DNA of 64,000 bases from Candidatus Rubrivivax defluviihabitans. Its GTDB lineage: Bacteria; Pseudomonadota; Gammaproteobacteria; Burkholderiales; Burkholderiaceae_C. The stretch spans positions 124,001 to 188,000 of the forward strand of contig JADJMW010000021.1 of the NCBI GenBank assembly GCA_016709385.1, in the 5' to 3' direction. The translations under genes were made by a program, and so were the position numbers. Shown here in pieces: positions 35,765 through 45,242 of the stretch (position 1 is its first letter; each line of letters opens with the position of its first letter). The notes beneath the pieces are model-generated. The model worked only from the letters and a program-made list of their open reading frames with translations. It did not search any database and was not told the DNA's origin.

Positions 35765-38077
35765 ATGAGCATGTTCAACAAGATCACCAAGACCTTCCAG
35801 TGGGGCCCGCACCAGGTCACGATGGAAACCGGCGAAATCGCGCGCCAGGCCAGCGGCGCCGTCATCGTGAATATCGACGACACGGTGGTGCTGGCCACCG
35901 TGGTGGCCAAGACCGACGCCAAGCCGGGGCAGGACTTCTTCCCGCTCACGGTGGACTACACCGAGAAGACCTATGCCGCGGGCAAGATTCCCGGCAGCTT
36001 CTTCAAGCGCGAAGGCCGCCCCAGTGAACTGGAGGTGCTGACCTGCCGCCTCATCGACCGCCCGATCCGGCCGCTGTTCCCCGAGGGCTTCTACAACGAG
36101 GTCCAGGTCATCGTGCACGTGCTGAGCCTGAACCCCGAGGTGCCGGCCGATATCGCCGCCATGATCGGCACCAGCGCCGCACTGAGCATCAGCGGCATCC
36201 CGTTCAATGGCCCCATCGGCGCCGCGCGCGTGGGCTACATCAACGGCGAGTACGTGCTCAACCCGGGCAAGACCCAGCTCACCGAGAGCCAGCTCGACCT
36301 GGTGGTGGCCGGCACCGAGGCCGCCGTGCTGATGGTGGAGTCCGAAGCAGACCAGCTCACCGAAGAGGTGATGCTCGGCGCCGTGGTCTTCGGCCACGAC
36401 ATGGGCAAGATCGCCATCAATGCCATCAACGAACTGGTGCGCGAAGCCGGCAAGCCGGAATGGGACTGGCAAGCCCCGCCCAAGGACGAGGCCTTCATTG
36501 CCAAGGTCGCCGCGCTGGCCGAGGAGCCGTTGCGCGCCGCCTACCAGATCCGCAGCAAGCAGGCGCGCACGCAGGCCTGCCGCGACGCCTACGCCAATGT
36601 GATGTCCACGCTGAAGGCCGAAGGCGTGGCCTTCGACAGCGTCAAGGTCGAGTCGCTGCTGTTCGACATCGAATCGCGCCTGGTGCGCGGCCAGATCCTG
36701 TCGGGCGAGCCGCGCATCGACGGCCGTGACACACGCACCGTGCGGCCGATCGAGATCCGCTCCGGCGTGCTGCCGCGCACCCATGGCAGTGCCCTCTTCA
36801 CGCGCGGCGAGACGCAGGCGCTGGTGGTGGCCACGCTGGGCACCGAACGCGACGCGCAGCGCATCGATGCGCTGGCCGGCGAGTTCACCGACAACTTCAT
36901 GCTGCACTACAACATGCCGCCCTTCGCCACCGGCGAGGCGGGCCGCTTCGGTAGCCCCAAGCGGCGCGAAGTCGGCCACGGCCGCCTGGCCAAGCGCGCG
37001 CTGGTCGCGGTGTTGCCGAAGAAGGACGAGTTCCCGTACACGATGCGCATCGTTTCGGAAGTGACCGAGAGCAACGGTTCGTCCTCGATGGCCAGCGTGT
37101 GTGGCGGCTGCCTGAGCCTGCTCGACGCCGGCGTGCCGCTGAAGGCGCACGTGGCCGGCATCGCCATGGGCCTGATCAAGGAAGGCAACCGCTTCGCGGT
37201 GCTGACCGACATCCTGGGCGACGAGGATCATCTGGGCGACATGGACTTCAAGGTCGCCGGCACGCATGGCGGCATCACGGCGCTGCAGATGGACATCAAG
37301 ATCCAGGGCATCACCAAGGAGATCATGCAGGTGGCGCTGGCGCAGGCCAAGGAAGCGCGTCTGCACATCCTGGCCAAGATGGTCGAGGCGGTGGGCGGTG
37401 CCAAGGCCGAGGTGAGCCAGTTCGCACCGCGCCTGTACACGATGAAGATCAACCAGGAGAAGATCCGCGACGTCATCGGCAAGGGTGGCGCGACCATCCG
37501 CGCACTGACCGAGGAGACCGGCTGCACGATCGACATCGCCGAGGACGGCACCATCACCGTGGCCTCCACCGACGCCGACAAGGCCGCCTTCGCGCTCAAG
37601 CGCATCGCCGAGATCACGGCCGAGGCCGAGATCGGCAAGGTCTACGAAGGCCCGATCACCAAGATCCTGGACTTCGGCGCGCTGGTCAATATCCTGCCCG
37701 GCAAGGACGGGTTGCTGCACATCAGCCAGATCGCGCACCACCGTGTCGAGAACGTCACCGACCTGCTGAAGGAAGGCCAGATCGTCAAGGTCAAGGTGCT
37801 GGAGACCGACGAGAAGGGCCGAATCAAGCTGAGCATGAAGGCGCTGCTCGACCGGCCGGAAGGTTTCGTCGAGGAAGAGCGTCCACGCCGGGAGTTCAGT
37901 GACCGCGGCGACCGCGGTGGGCGTGGTGACCGTGGCCCGCGCCGCGAGCCGCGTGAACCTCGCGAGCCGCGCGAGCCCCGCGAGAGCAGCGATGCGCGCG
38001 CCGAGGCGTCCGTGGCCGCCGAGGCTGCGGCCGCGACGGAAAGCGGCGGCAATCCGTCCAGCGAGCGCCAGGACTGA
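35765..38077 (+). CDS. pnp: Polyribonucleotide nucleotidyltransferase
   Basis: A 770-residue 3'-5' phosphorolytic exoribonuclease: two RNase PH domains (DDTVVLATVVAK, then FTRGETQALVVATLGT and SSSMASVCGGCLSLLDAG), a KH domain (IRDVIGKGGATIRALTEETG) and an S1 domain (YEGPITKILDFGALVNILPG). After S1 comes an ~60-residue tail rich in Arg, Glu and Gly with tandem RE-P units, a possible RNA or RNase E contact region. AAGGAGACG precedes ATG at 35765. Confidence 0.97.
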   Translation: MSMFNKITKTFQWGPHQVTMETGEIARQASGAVIVNIDDTVVLATVVAKTDAKPGQDFFPLTVDYTEKTYAAGKIPGSFFKREGRPSELEVLTCRLIDRPIRPLFPEGFYNEVQVIVHVLSLNPEVPADIAAMIGTSAALSISGIPFNGPIGAARVGYINGEYVLNPGKTQLTESQLDLVVAGTEAAVLMVESEADQLTEEVMLGAVVFGHDMGKIAINAINELVREAGKPEWDWQAPPKDEAFIAKVAALAEEPLRAAYQIRSKQARTQACRDAYANVMSTLKAEGVAFDSVKVESLLFDIESRLVRGQILSGEPRIDGRDTRTVRPIEIRSGVLPRTHGSALFTRGETQALVVATLGTERDAQRIDALAGEFTDNFMLHYNMPPFATGEAGRFGSPKRREVGHGRLAKRALVAVLPKKDEFPYTMRIVSEVTESNGSSSMASVCGGCLSLLDAGVPLKAHVAGIAMGLIKEGNRFAVLTDILGDEDHLGDMDFKVAGTHGGITALQMDIKIQGITKEIMQVALAQAKEARLHILAKMVEAVGGAKAEVSQFAPRLYTMKINQEKIRDVIGKGGATIRALTEETGCTIDIAEDGTITVASTDADKAAFALKRIAEITAEAEIGKVYEGPITKILDFGALVNILPGKDGLLHISQIAHHRVENVTDLLKEGQIVKVKVLETDEKGRIKLSMKALLDRPEGFVEEERPRREFSDRGDRGGRGDRGPRREPREPREPREPRESSDARAEASVAAEAAAATESGGNPSSERQD

Positions 38078-38085
38078 GCTGCGCC

Positions 38086-39072
38086 ATGCGCGCCATCGAG
38101 ATCGCCCGCTTCGGCCCGCCGGAGGTGCTGCGCGAAACGCAGCGCCCCGACCCGCTGCCGGCGGCGGGTGAACTCCTGATCACGGTGCAGGCCTCGGGCG
38201 TCAACCGGCCCGACGTGCTGCAGCGCAAGGGGCTGTATCCGATGCCGCCGGGCGTTTCCGACCTGCCCGGGCTGGAAGTGGCCGGCACGGTGGCTGGCGG
38301 TGCGCCGCAGGACCTGGCCGCAGCCGGCTTGAGGCTGGACGACGCCGTGTGCGCGCTGGTGGCCGGTGGCGGTTATGCCGAGCGCTGCGTGGCGCCGGCC
38401 GGGCAATGCCTGCCGGTGCCGCTGGGGCTGAACATGGTGCAGGCGGCGAGCCTGCCCGAGACCTTTTTCACCGTCTGGCAGAACGTCTTCGCCATCGCGC
38501 GGCTGCAACCCGGCGAGACGCTGCTGGTGCAGGGGGGGTCCAGCGGCATCGGCGTCACCGCCATCCAGCTGGCCAAGGCACTGGGTTCGCAGGTCATCGT
38601 CACCGCGGGCAGCGACGAGAAGTGCGCCGCCTGTGCTGCTTTAGGCGCCGACCATGCCATCAACTACCGAACGCACGATTTCGTGGCCGAGACCCGACGC
38701 CTCACGGGCGGTCGCGGTGCCGATGTCGTGCTGGACATGGTGGCCGGCGACTATGTCGGCCGCGAGATCGAATGCCTGGCCGACGACGGGCGGCTGGCCA
38801 TCATCGCCACCCAGGGTGGCCACGCCGCGCAGCTCGATGCCGGGCTGGTGTTGCGCAAGCGGCTCACGATCAGCGGTTCGACGCTGCGGCCGCGTTCGGT
38901 GGCCTACAAGGCGGCGCTGGCGCGTGACCTGCGCGAACGCGTGTGGCCGCTCATCGAGGCCGGCCGCGTCAAGACCGTGATCCACCAGGTTTTCCCGGCG
39001 GCGCAGGCGGCGCAGGCGCATGCACTGATGGAGTCGAGCACCCATGTCGGCAAGATCGTGCTGACCTGGTAA
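38086..39072 (+). CDS. NAD(P)H quinone oxidoreductase (PIG3-like)
   Basis: A 328-residue zinc-independent MDR protein. VQASGVNRPDVLQRKGLYP matches the TP53I3/PIG3 quinone oxidoreductase group, and VQGGSSGIGVTAIQLAKALG is the NADPH-binding Rossmann motif. These enzymes reduce quinones by one electron. It lies eight bases after pnp and directly before tpiA, a conserved Burkholderiales order. Confidence 0.88.
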   Translation: MRAIEIARFGPPEVLRETQRPDPLPAAGELLITVQASGVNRPDVLQRKGLYPMPPGVSDLPGLEVAGTVAGGAPQDLAAAGLRLDDAVCALVAGGGYAERCVAPAGQCLPVPLGLNMVQAASLPETFFTVWQNVFAIARLQPGETLLVQGGSSGIGVTAIQLAKALGSQVIVTAGSDEKCAACAALGADHAINYRTHDFVAETRRLTGGRGADVVLDMVAGDYVGREIECLADDGRLAIIATQGGHAAQLDAGLVLRKRLTISGSTLRPRSVAYKAALARDLRERVWPLIEAGRVKTVIHQVFPAAQAAQAHALMESSTHVGKIVLTW

Positions 39073-39087
39073 CCGAAGGAGATGTCC

Positions 39088-39828
<741 letters not shown>

Positions 39829-39856
39829 AAGCCCCCTTCTCGGAGACCTTTGAATC

Positions 39857-40279
39857 ATGCAAATCTGGATGACCCTGATCCTGGCGGTGCAGCTGCTGTC
39901 GGCGCTGGCCATGATCGGTCTCGTGCTGATCCAGCACGGCAAGGGCGCCGACATGGGAGCGTCCTTCGGCAGCGGTGCCTCGGGCAGCCTGTTCGGCGCC
40001 ACCGGCAGCGCGAACTTCCTCTCGCGTTCCACCGCCGCGCTGGCGACCGTCTTCTTCTGCTGCACGCTGGCCCTGGCCTACATGAGCAACAGCACCAGCA
40101 TGCGCGGCAGCGAAAGCGGTGGCAGTGTGCTCGACCGGCCGGCGCCGGCAGCCAGCGCGCCCGCGGCCGGAAGCATCCCGGGGGCGATCCCAGGTGCGGC
40201 TCCCGGTGCCATTCCGGGCGCCGTGCCGACGGGCATTCCGGCCACGGCCCCCGCACCGTCCGCAGCGGCCTCGCGATAG
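39857..40279 (+). CDS. secG: Preprotein translocase subunit SecG
   Basis: A 140-residue protein with two membrane helices (about residues 4-24 and 55-75) around the conserved loop GKGADMGASFGSGASGSLFG. It assists SecYEG. The C-terminal ~50 residues form an Ala/Pro/Gly-rich tail with repeated IPGA-like units, as in other betaproteobacteria. It precedes tRNA-Leu, another conserved order. Confidence 0.93.
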   Translation: MQIWMTLILAVQLLSALAMIGLVLIQHGKGADMGASFGSGASGSLFGATGSANFLSRSTAALATVFFCCTLALAYMSNSTSMRGSESGGSVLDRPAPAASAPAAGSIPGAIPGAAPGAIPGAVPTGIPATAPAPSAAASR

Positions 40280-40313
40280 CGGCTTCCCGCGGGGAAGGTG
40301 CGCAATTTGGGGC

Positions 40314-40319
40314 TAGAAT
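40314..40319 (+). promoter_or_regulatory. Possible -10 element upstream of tRNA-Leu
   Basis: TAGAAT, one base from consensus, lies 59 bases before the tRNA in an AT-richer patch of an otherwise GC-rich gap. No good -35 is visible. Confidence 0.35.
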
Positions 40320-40377
40320 TTGCGGCTGTCCGGCGGGCTTTTCCCTCGTGCCGACCGGGCAGACCCAGAGTGCAAGT

Positions 40378-40462
40378 GCCGACGTGGTGAAACTGGTAGA
40401 CACGCTATCTTGAGGGGGTAGTGGCGAAAGCTGTGCGAGTTCGAGTCTCGCCGTCGGCACCA
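40378..40462 (+). tRNA. tRNA-Leu (anticodon GAG)
   Basis: The acceptor arms GCCGACG (40378-40384) and CGTCGGC (40452-40458) pair fully, followed by discriminator A and encoded CCA. The anticodon arm CTATC-TTGAGGG-GGTAG gives anticodon GAG. The long variable arm and GTTCGAGTC T-loop are those of a class II leucine tRNA. It closely resembles E. coli tRNA-Leu(GAG). Confidence 0.97.
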
Positions 40463-40574
40463 AGGGAATTCGTTGGATCGACCGGGCGCGCCGGTGCGCA
40501 ACTGCCGAAGAGCAGGAAACGCAAGGCGCGCTTTTTTGCGGCTGCTTTTTACCTGACAGGATGCTGACCGAGCC

Positions 40575-40934
40575 ATGGAGCTGCAAACCTACCTGCCCGT
40601 GATCCTGTTCATCCTGGTGGGCGTGGCGGTGGGCGTTGCACCGCAGCTCATCGGTTTCGCCTTTGGCCCGAACCGCCCGGACGTCGAGAAGAACAGCCCC
40701 TACGAATGCGGCTTCGAGGCCTTCGAGGACGCGCGCATGAAGTTCGACGTGCGCTACTACCTGGTGGCCATCCTCTTCATCCTGTTCGACCTGGAGATCG
40801 CCTTCCTCTTTCCGTGGGCGGTGGCGCTGCGCGACATCGGGGCGTCAGGCTTCTGGGCCATGATGGTCTTCCTGGCGATCCTGGTGGTGGGCTTCGTCTA
40901 CGAATGGAAGAAGGGCGCGCTCGATTGGGAATGA
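40575..40934 (+). CDS. nuoA: NADH-quinone oxidoreductase subunit A
   Basis: A 119-residue membrane subunit of complex I with three helices. NSPYECGFEAFEDARMKFD is the conserved quinone-site loop. It is the first gene of a 14-gene nuo operon in the standard order A-N. The gap from tRNA-Leu (112 bases) contains a run of six T after a weak hairpin, so nuo may have its own promoter there. Confidence 0.96.
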   Translation: MELQTYLPVILFILVGVAVGVAPQLIGFAFGPNRPDVEKNSPYECGFEAFEDARMKFDVRYYLVAILFILFDLEIAFLFPWAVALRDIGASGFWAMMVFLAILVVGFVYEWKKGALDWE

Positions 40935-40962
40935 GCCGCAGGCTCACCAGGAGTCATCTGCA

Positions 40963-41439
40963 ATGGGCATCGAAGGCGTACTGAAGGAAGGCTTCGTCAC
41001 CACCTCGGTGGACACGCTGATCAACTGGTCGAAGACCGGCTCGCTGTGGCCCATGACCTTCGGCCTGGCCTGCTGCGCCGTCGAGATGATGCACGCCGGT
41101 GCCGCGCGCTACGACATCGACCGCTTCGGCATGCTCTTCCGCCCCAGCCCGCGCCAGAGCGACCTCATGATCGTCGCCGGCACGCTGTGCAACAAGATGG
41201 CGCCGGCGTTGCGCAAGGTCTACGACCAGATGGCCGAACCGCGCTGGGTGCTGAGCATGGGCTCGTGCGCCAACGGTGGCGGCTATTACCACTACAGCTA
41301 TTCCGTGGTGCGCGGCTGCGACCGCATCGTGCCGGTCGACGTCTACGTGCCGGGTTGCCCGCCCACGGCCGAGGCGCTGCTTTACGGCATCCTGCAATTG
41401 CAGGCCAAGATCCGGCGCGAGAACACCATCGCGCGCTGA
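40963..41439 (+). CDS. nuoB: NADH-quinone oxidoreductase subunit B
   Basis: A 158-residue peripheral subunit holding cluster N2, the last cluster before quinone. Ligands: the tandem cysteines in GLACCAVEMMH, the Cys in MGSCANGGGYY and the Cys in VPGCPPTAEA. CAGGAG precedes the ATG. Confidence 0.97.
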   Translation: MGIEGVLKEGFVTTSVDTLINWSKTGSLWPMTFGLACCAVEMMHAGAARYDIDRFGMLFRPSPRQSDLMIVAGTLCNKMAPALRKVYDQMAEPRWVLSMGSCANGGGYYHYSYSVVRGCDRIVPVDVYVPGCPPTAEALLYGILQLQAKIRRENTIAR

Positions 41440-41456
41440 AATCCCGGACCCCGACG

Positions 41457-42112
41457 ATGACGTTCAAGCTCGACACCCTGCAGGCGGCGCTCCAGGCCGT
41501 GCTCGCCGACACCCTCGGCGAGGGCCGCAAGGGCCGACTGGTCCGCGACCTCGGCGAGATCACCGTCACCGTGCCCGCGGCCGACTACCTGCAGGTCGCC
41601 CGCGCGCTTCGCGACGACCCCTCGCTGCGCTTCGAGCAGCTTATCGACCTGTGTGGCGTGGATTACGCCGACTACAGGAACCAGGCCTGGGACGGCCCGC
41701 GCTTCTCCGTCGTGGTGCACCTGTTATCCGTAACGCACAACTGGCGCGTCCGCCTGAAGACCTTCGCGCCCGACGACGACGTGCCGGCGGTGGCATCGGT
41801 CAACGAGATCTGGAGTTCGGCCAACTGGTTCGAGCGCGAGGCCTTCGACCTCTACGGCATCATCTTCGAGGGTCATCTCGACCTGCGCCGGATCCTCACC
41901 GACTACGGCTTCATCGGTCACCCCATGCGCAAGGACTTCCCCACCACCGGCCACGTCGAGATGCGCTACGACCCCGAGAAGAAGCGCGTCATCTACCAGC
42001 CGGTGACCATCGAGCCGCGCGAGATCGTGCCGCGCGTGGTGCGCGAAGAGCACTACGGCGGCCTGGGGGGGGGGGGGGGGGGGGGGGGCCGGGGGGGGGG
42101 GGGGGGGACTGA
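41457..42112 (+). CDS. nuoC: NADH-quinone oxidoreductase subunit C (3' end corrupted)
   Basis: Residues 1 to about 202 form a normal NuoC (SANWFEREAFDLYGIIFEGH is the 30-kDa signature), ending in REEHYGGL. From 42065 the sequence is 24 G, CC and 17 G, so the frame runs on as glycine and enters nuoD in frame with no stop. A TGA at 42110-42112, one base before the nuoD ATG, is probably the true stop but is out of frame as written. The end given here is that TGA. Confidence 0.85.
42065..42107. other. Poly-G tract of 24 and 17 bases at the nuoC/nuoD junction
   Basis: G at 42065-42088, CC, then G at 42091-42107. Nothing similar exists elsewhere in the window. It is best explained as a base-calling or assembly artefact replacing a short real sequence. 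Confidence 0.8.
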
Positions 42113-42113
42113 C

Positions 42114-43367
42114 ATGGCCGAGATCAAGAACTACACGCTCAACTTCGGGCCCCAGCACCCCGCGGCGCACGGCGTGCTGCGCCTGGTGCTCGAACTCGAC
42201 GGCGAGGTCATCCAGCGCGCCGACCCGCACATCGGCCTGCTGCACCGCGCCACCGAAAAGCTGGCCGAGAGCAAGACCTTCATCCAGGCGCTGCCCTACA
42301 TGGACCGGCTGGACTACGTGTCGATGATGTGCAACGAGCACGCCTACTGCCTGGCCATCGAGAAGCTGCTGGGCGTGGACGTGCCCGAGCGCGCGCAGTA
42401 CATCCGCGTCATGTTCAGCGAGATCACGCGGCTGCTGAACCACCTGCTGTGGCTGGGCGCGCACGGGCTGGACTGCGGTGCGATGAATATCTTCATCTAC
42501 TGCTTCCGCGAACGCGAAGACCTGTTCGACATGTACGAGGCGGTGAGCGGCGCGCGCATGCACGCGGCCTATTTCCGCCCCGGTGGTGTCTACCGCGACC
42601 TGCCGGATTCGATGCCGCAATACAAGCCCAGCCGCATCAAGAACGAGAAGGCGATCAAGGCGCTGAACGACGCGCGGTCGGGCAGCTTGCTGGACTTCAT
42701 CGACGACTTCACCAAGCGTTTCCCGAAGTACGTCGACGAGTACGAGACCCTGCTCACCGACAACCGCATCTGGAAGCAGCGCACGGTGGGCATCGGCGTC
42801 GTCACGCCGGAGCGCGCGCTCAACCTCGGCTTCACCGGCCCCATGCTGCGCGGCAGCGGCGTCGCCTGGGACCTGCGCAAGACGCAGCCCTACGATGTCT
42901 ATGACCGCATGGACTTCGACGTGCCGGTGGGCACCGGCGGCGATACCTACGACCGCTACCTGGTGCGCATCGAGGAGATGCGGCAGAGCAACCGCATCAT
43001 CCAGCAGTGCGTGGCCTGGCTGCGCGACCACCCGGGGCCGGTGATCACCGCCAACCACAAGGTGGCGCCGCCGTCGCGCGTGGACATGAAGTCCAACATG
43101 GAAGAGCTGATCCACCACTTCAAGCTCTTCACCGAAGGCATGCACGTGCCCGAGGGCGAGGCCTACGCGGCGGTGGAACACCCCAAGGGCGAATTCGGCA
43201 TCTACCTGGTCAGCGACGGCGCCAACAAGCCCTACCGCTTGAAGATCCGCGCCCCCGGCTTTGCGCACCTGGCGGCGCTGGACGAGATGGCGCGCGGCCA
43301 CATGATTGCCGACGCCGTGGCCATCATCGGCACGATGGACATCGTTTTCGGCGAAATTGATCGATGA
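42114..43367 (+). CDS. nuoD: NADH-quinone oxidoreductase subunit D
   Basis: A 417-residue 49-kDa subunit that shapes the quinone pocket with NuoB. NFGPQHPAAHGVLRLVLELD is the N-terminal signature, and RVEEMRQSNRII and SDGANKPYRLKIRAPGF are conserved. The natural start is ATG at 42114; the apparent in-frame link to nuoC comes from the poly-G tract. Confidence 0.96.
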   Translation: MAEIKNYTLNFGPQHPAAHGVLRLVLELDGEVIQRADPHIGLLHRATEKLAESKTFIQALPYMDRLDYVSMMCNEHAYCLAIEKLLGVDVPERAQYIRVMFSEITRLLNHLLWLGAHGLDCGAMNIFIYCFREREDLFDMYEAVSGARMHAAYFRPGGVYRDLPDSMPQYKPSRIKNEKAIKALNDARSGSLLDFIDDFTKRFPKYVDEYETLLTDNRIWKQRTVGIGVVTPERALNLGFTGPMLRGSGVAWDLRKTQPYDVYDRMDFDVPVGTGGDTYDRYLVRIEEMRQSNRIIQQCVAWLRDHPGPVITANHKVAPPSRVDMKSNMEELIHHFKLFTEGMHVPEGEAYAAVEHPKGEFGIYLVSDGANKPYRLKIRAPGFAHLAALDEMARGHMIADAVAIIGTMDIVFGEIDR

Positions 43368-43374
43368 GCGCCCG

Positions 43375-43869
43375 ATGATGCAGTTTTCCGAATCGACGCT
43401 GGCGCGCTTGGCACGCGAGGTCGCCAAATATCCGGCCGACCAGAAGCAGAGCGCCGTCATGGCCTGCCTGGCCATCGTGCAGCAGGAACAAGGCCATGTC
43501 TCGACCGCGGCCGAGGACGCCATTGCGGCCTATCTCGGCATGGCGCCGATCGCGGTGCACGAGGTCACCACCTTCTACAACATGTACAACCAGCAGCCGG
43601 TGGGCACCTACAAGCTCAACGTCTGCACCAACCTGCCTTGCGCGCTGCGCGACGGGGACAAGGCGCTGGACCATGTCTGCCGCAAGCTCGGCGTAGAGCC
43701 CTACGGCACCACCGCCGACGGCCGCTTCACCGTGCAGCCCAGCGAATGTCTGGGTGCCTGCGCCGATGCGCCGGTGATGCTGGTCAACGACCGCCAGATG
43801 CTCAGTTTCATGAGCCCCGAACGGCTCGACGAGCTCATCGACACCTTGAAGTCCGAGGCGTCCACATGA
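43375..43869 (+). CDS. nuoE: NADH-quinone oxidoreductase subunit E
   Basis: A 164-residue thioredoxin-like [2Fe-2S] subunit (cluster N1a) of the NADH-oxidising module. Ligands: CTNLPC and CLGACADAPV. The start may be ATG at 43375 or the adjacent ATG at 43378. The stop overlaps nuoF by ATGA. Confidence 0.95.
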   Translation: MMQFSESTLARLAREVAKYPADQKQSAVMACLAIVQQEQGHVSTAAEDAIAAYLGMAPIAVHEVTTFYNMYNQQPVGTYKLNVCTNLPCALRDGDKALDHVCRKLGVEPYGTTADGRFTVQPSECLGACADAPVMLVNDRQMLSFMSPERLDELIDTLKSEAST

Positions 43870-45216
43870 TCGATCTCACGAAGTTCCAGGCCACGGGCAG
43901 CGAAACCTGCTTCCACGGCCGCCACATCCAGCCGCAGATCTACGCCGGGCTGGATGGGAAGAACTGGCGGTTGCAGGACTACGTGGCGCGCGGTGGTTAT
44001 GCGGCGCTGAAGAAGATCCTCGGCGTCGGCCAACCCGAAGGCGCCACCGGCATGACGCCCGACCAGGTGATTGCCGAGGTCAAACTCAGTGCGCTGCGCG
44101 GCCGCGGCGGTGCGGGTTTCCCCACCGGGCTGAAGTGGAGCTTCATGCCACGGGCCTTCCCCGGCCCCAAATACCTGGTCTGCAATTCGGACGAGGGTGA
44201 ACCCGGCACCTGCAAGGACCGCGACCTGCTGGCCTACAACCCGCACATGGTCATCGAGGGCATGGCCATCGCGGCCTACGCGATGGGCGTGAAGACCGGC
44301 TACAACTACATCCACGGCGAGATCTTCGAGATCTACGAACGCTTCGAAGAGGCGCTGGAAGAAGCGCGTGCCGCCGGCTTCCTGGGCGAGCGCATCCTGG
44401 GTTCGGACTTCAGTTTCCAGCTGCATGCCTTCCACGGCTTCGGCGCCTACATCTGCGGCGAGGAAACGGCGCTGCTCGAAAGCCTGGAAGGCAAGAAGGG
44501 CCAGCCGCGCTTCAAGCCGCCGTTCCCGGCCAGCTTCGGCCTCTACGGCAAGCCGACCACCATCAACAACACCGAGACCTTCGCCGCGGTGCCGTGGATC
44601 ATCAACCACGGCGGCCAGGCCTACCTGGAGTGCGGCAAGCCGAACAACGGCGGCACCAAGATCTTCAGCGTGGTGGGCGACGTCAACAACCCCGGCAACT
44701 TCGAGATTCCGCTCGGCACGCCGTTCGCCACCTTGCTGGAACTGGCCGGCGGCGTGAAGGGCGGGGCGCTGAAGGCGGTCATCCCTGGCGGCTCGTCGGC
44801 GCCGGTGCTGCCGTCGAACATCATGATGGACCTGACGATGGACTACGACGCCATCGCCAAGGCCGGTTCGATGCTGGGCAGCGGTGCCGTCATCGTGATG
44901 AACGACACGCGCTGCATGGTCAGGAGCCTGCTGCGCCTGGACTATTTCTACATGCACGAGAGCTGCGGCCAGTGCACCCCTTGCCGCGAAGGCACGGGCT
45001 GGTTGTGGCGGCTGGTCGACCGCATCGAGCACGGCAAGGGGCGGCCCGAAGACCTGGACCTGCTCGACTCGGTGGCCGACAGCATCAAGGGCCGCACCAT
45101 CTGCGCGCTGGGCGATGCCGCGGCGATGCCCGGTGCAGGGCATGCTCAAGCACTTCCGCGACGAGTTCGCCTACCACATCGAGCACAAGCATTGCAGGGT
45201 GGGGGCGCATGTCTGA
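43866..45216 (+). CDS. nuoF: NADH-quinone oxidoreductase subunit F (one-base frameshift)
   Basis: The subunit that binds NADH, FMN and cluster N3. GRGGAGFPTGLKWSFMP binds FMN/NADH, and ESCGQCTPCREG plus the Cys in GRTICALGDAAAMP hold the cluster. After AAAMP the frame breaks: an extra C or G at about 45129-45133 turns the expected VQGMLKHFRDEFAYHIEHK into noise. In the +1 frame that tail is intact and stops at TGA 45214-45216, giving a normal ~449 residues. As written, the reading frame falsely runs into nuoG. Confidence 0.93.
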
Positions 45217-45242
45217 AGTGCTGCGTTTCGGAGCTGTTTCCC

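Noticed and set aside
40501..40560. Strong terminator between tRNA-Leu and nuoA
   Set aside because: There are T-runs (TTTTTT, then TTTTT) but only a short imperfect stem, so I did not list it as a terminator.
41457..43367. A NuoCD fusion protein like that of E. coli
   Set aside because: The link consists only of the poly-G tract; betaproteobacteria normally have separate nuoC and nuoD, and a TGA and an ATG for the two genes are present beside the tract.
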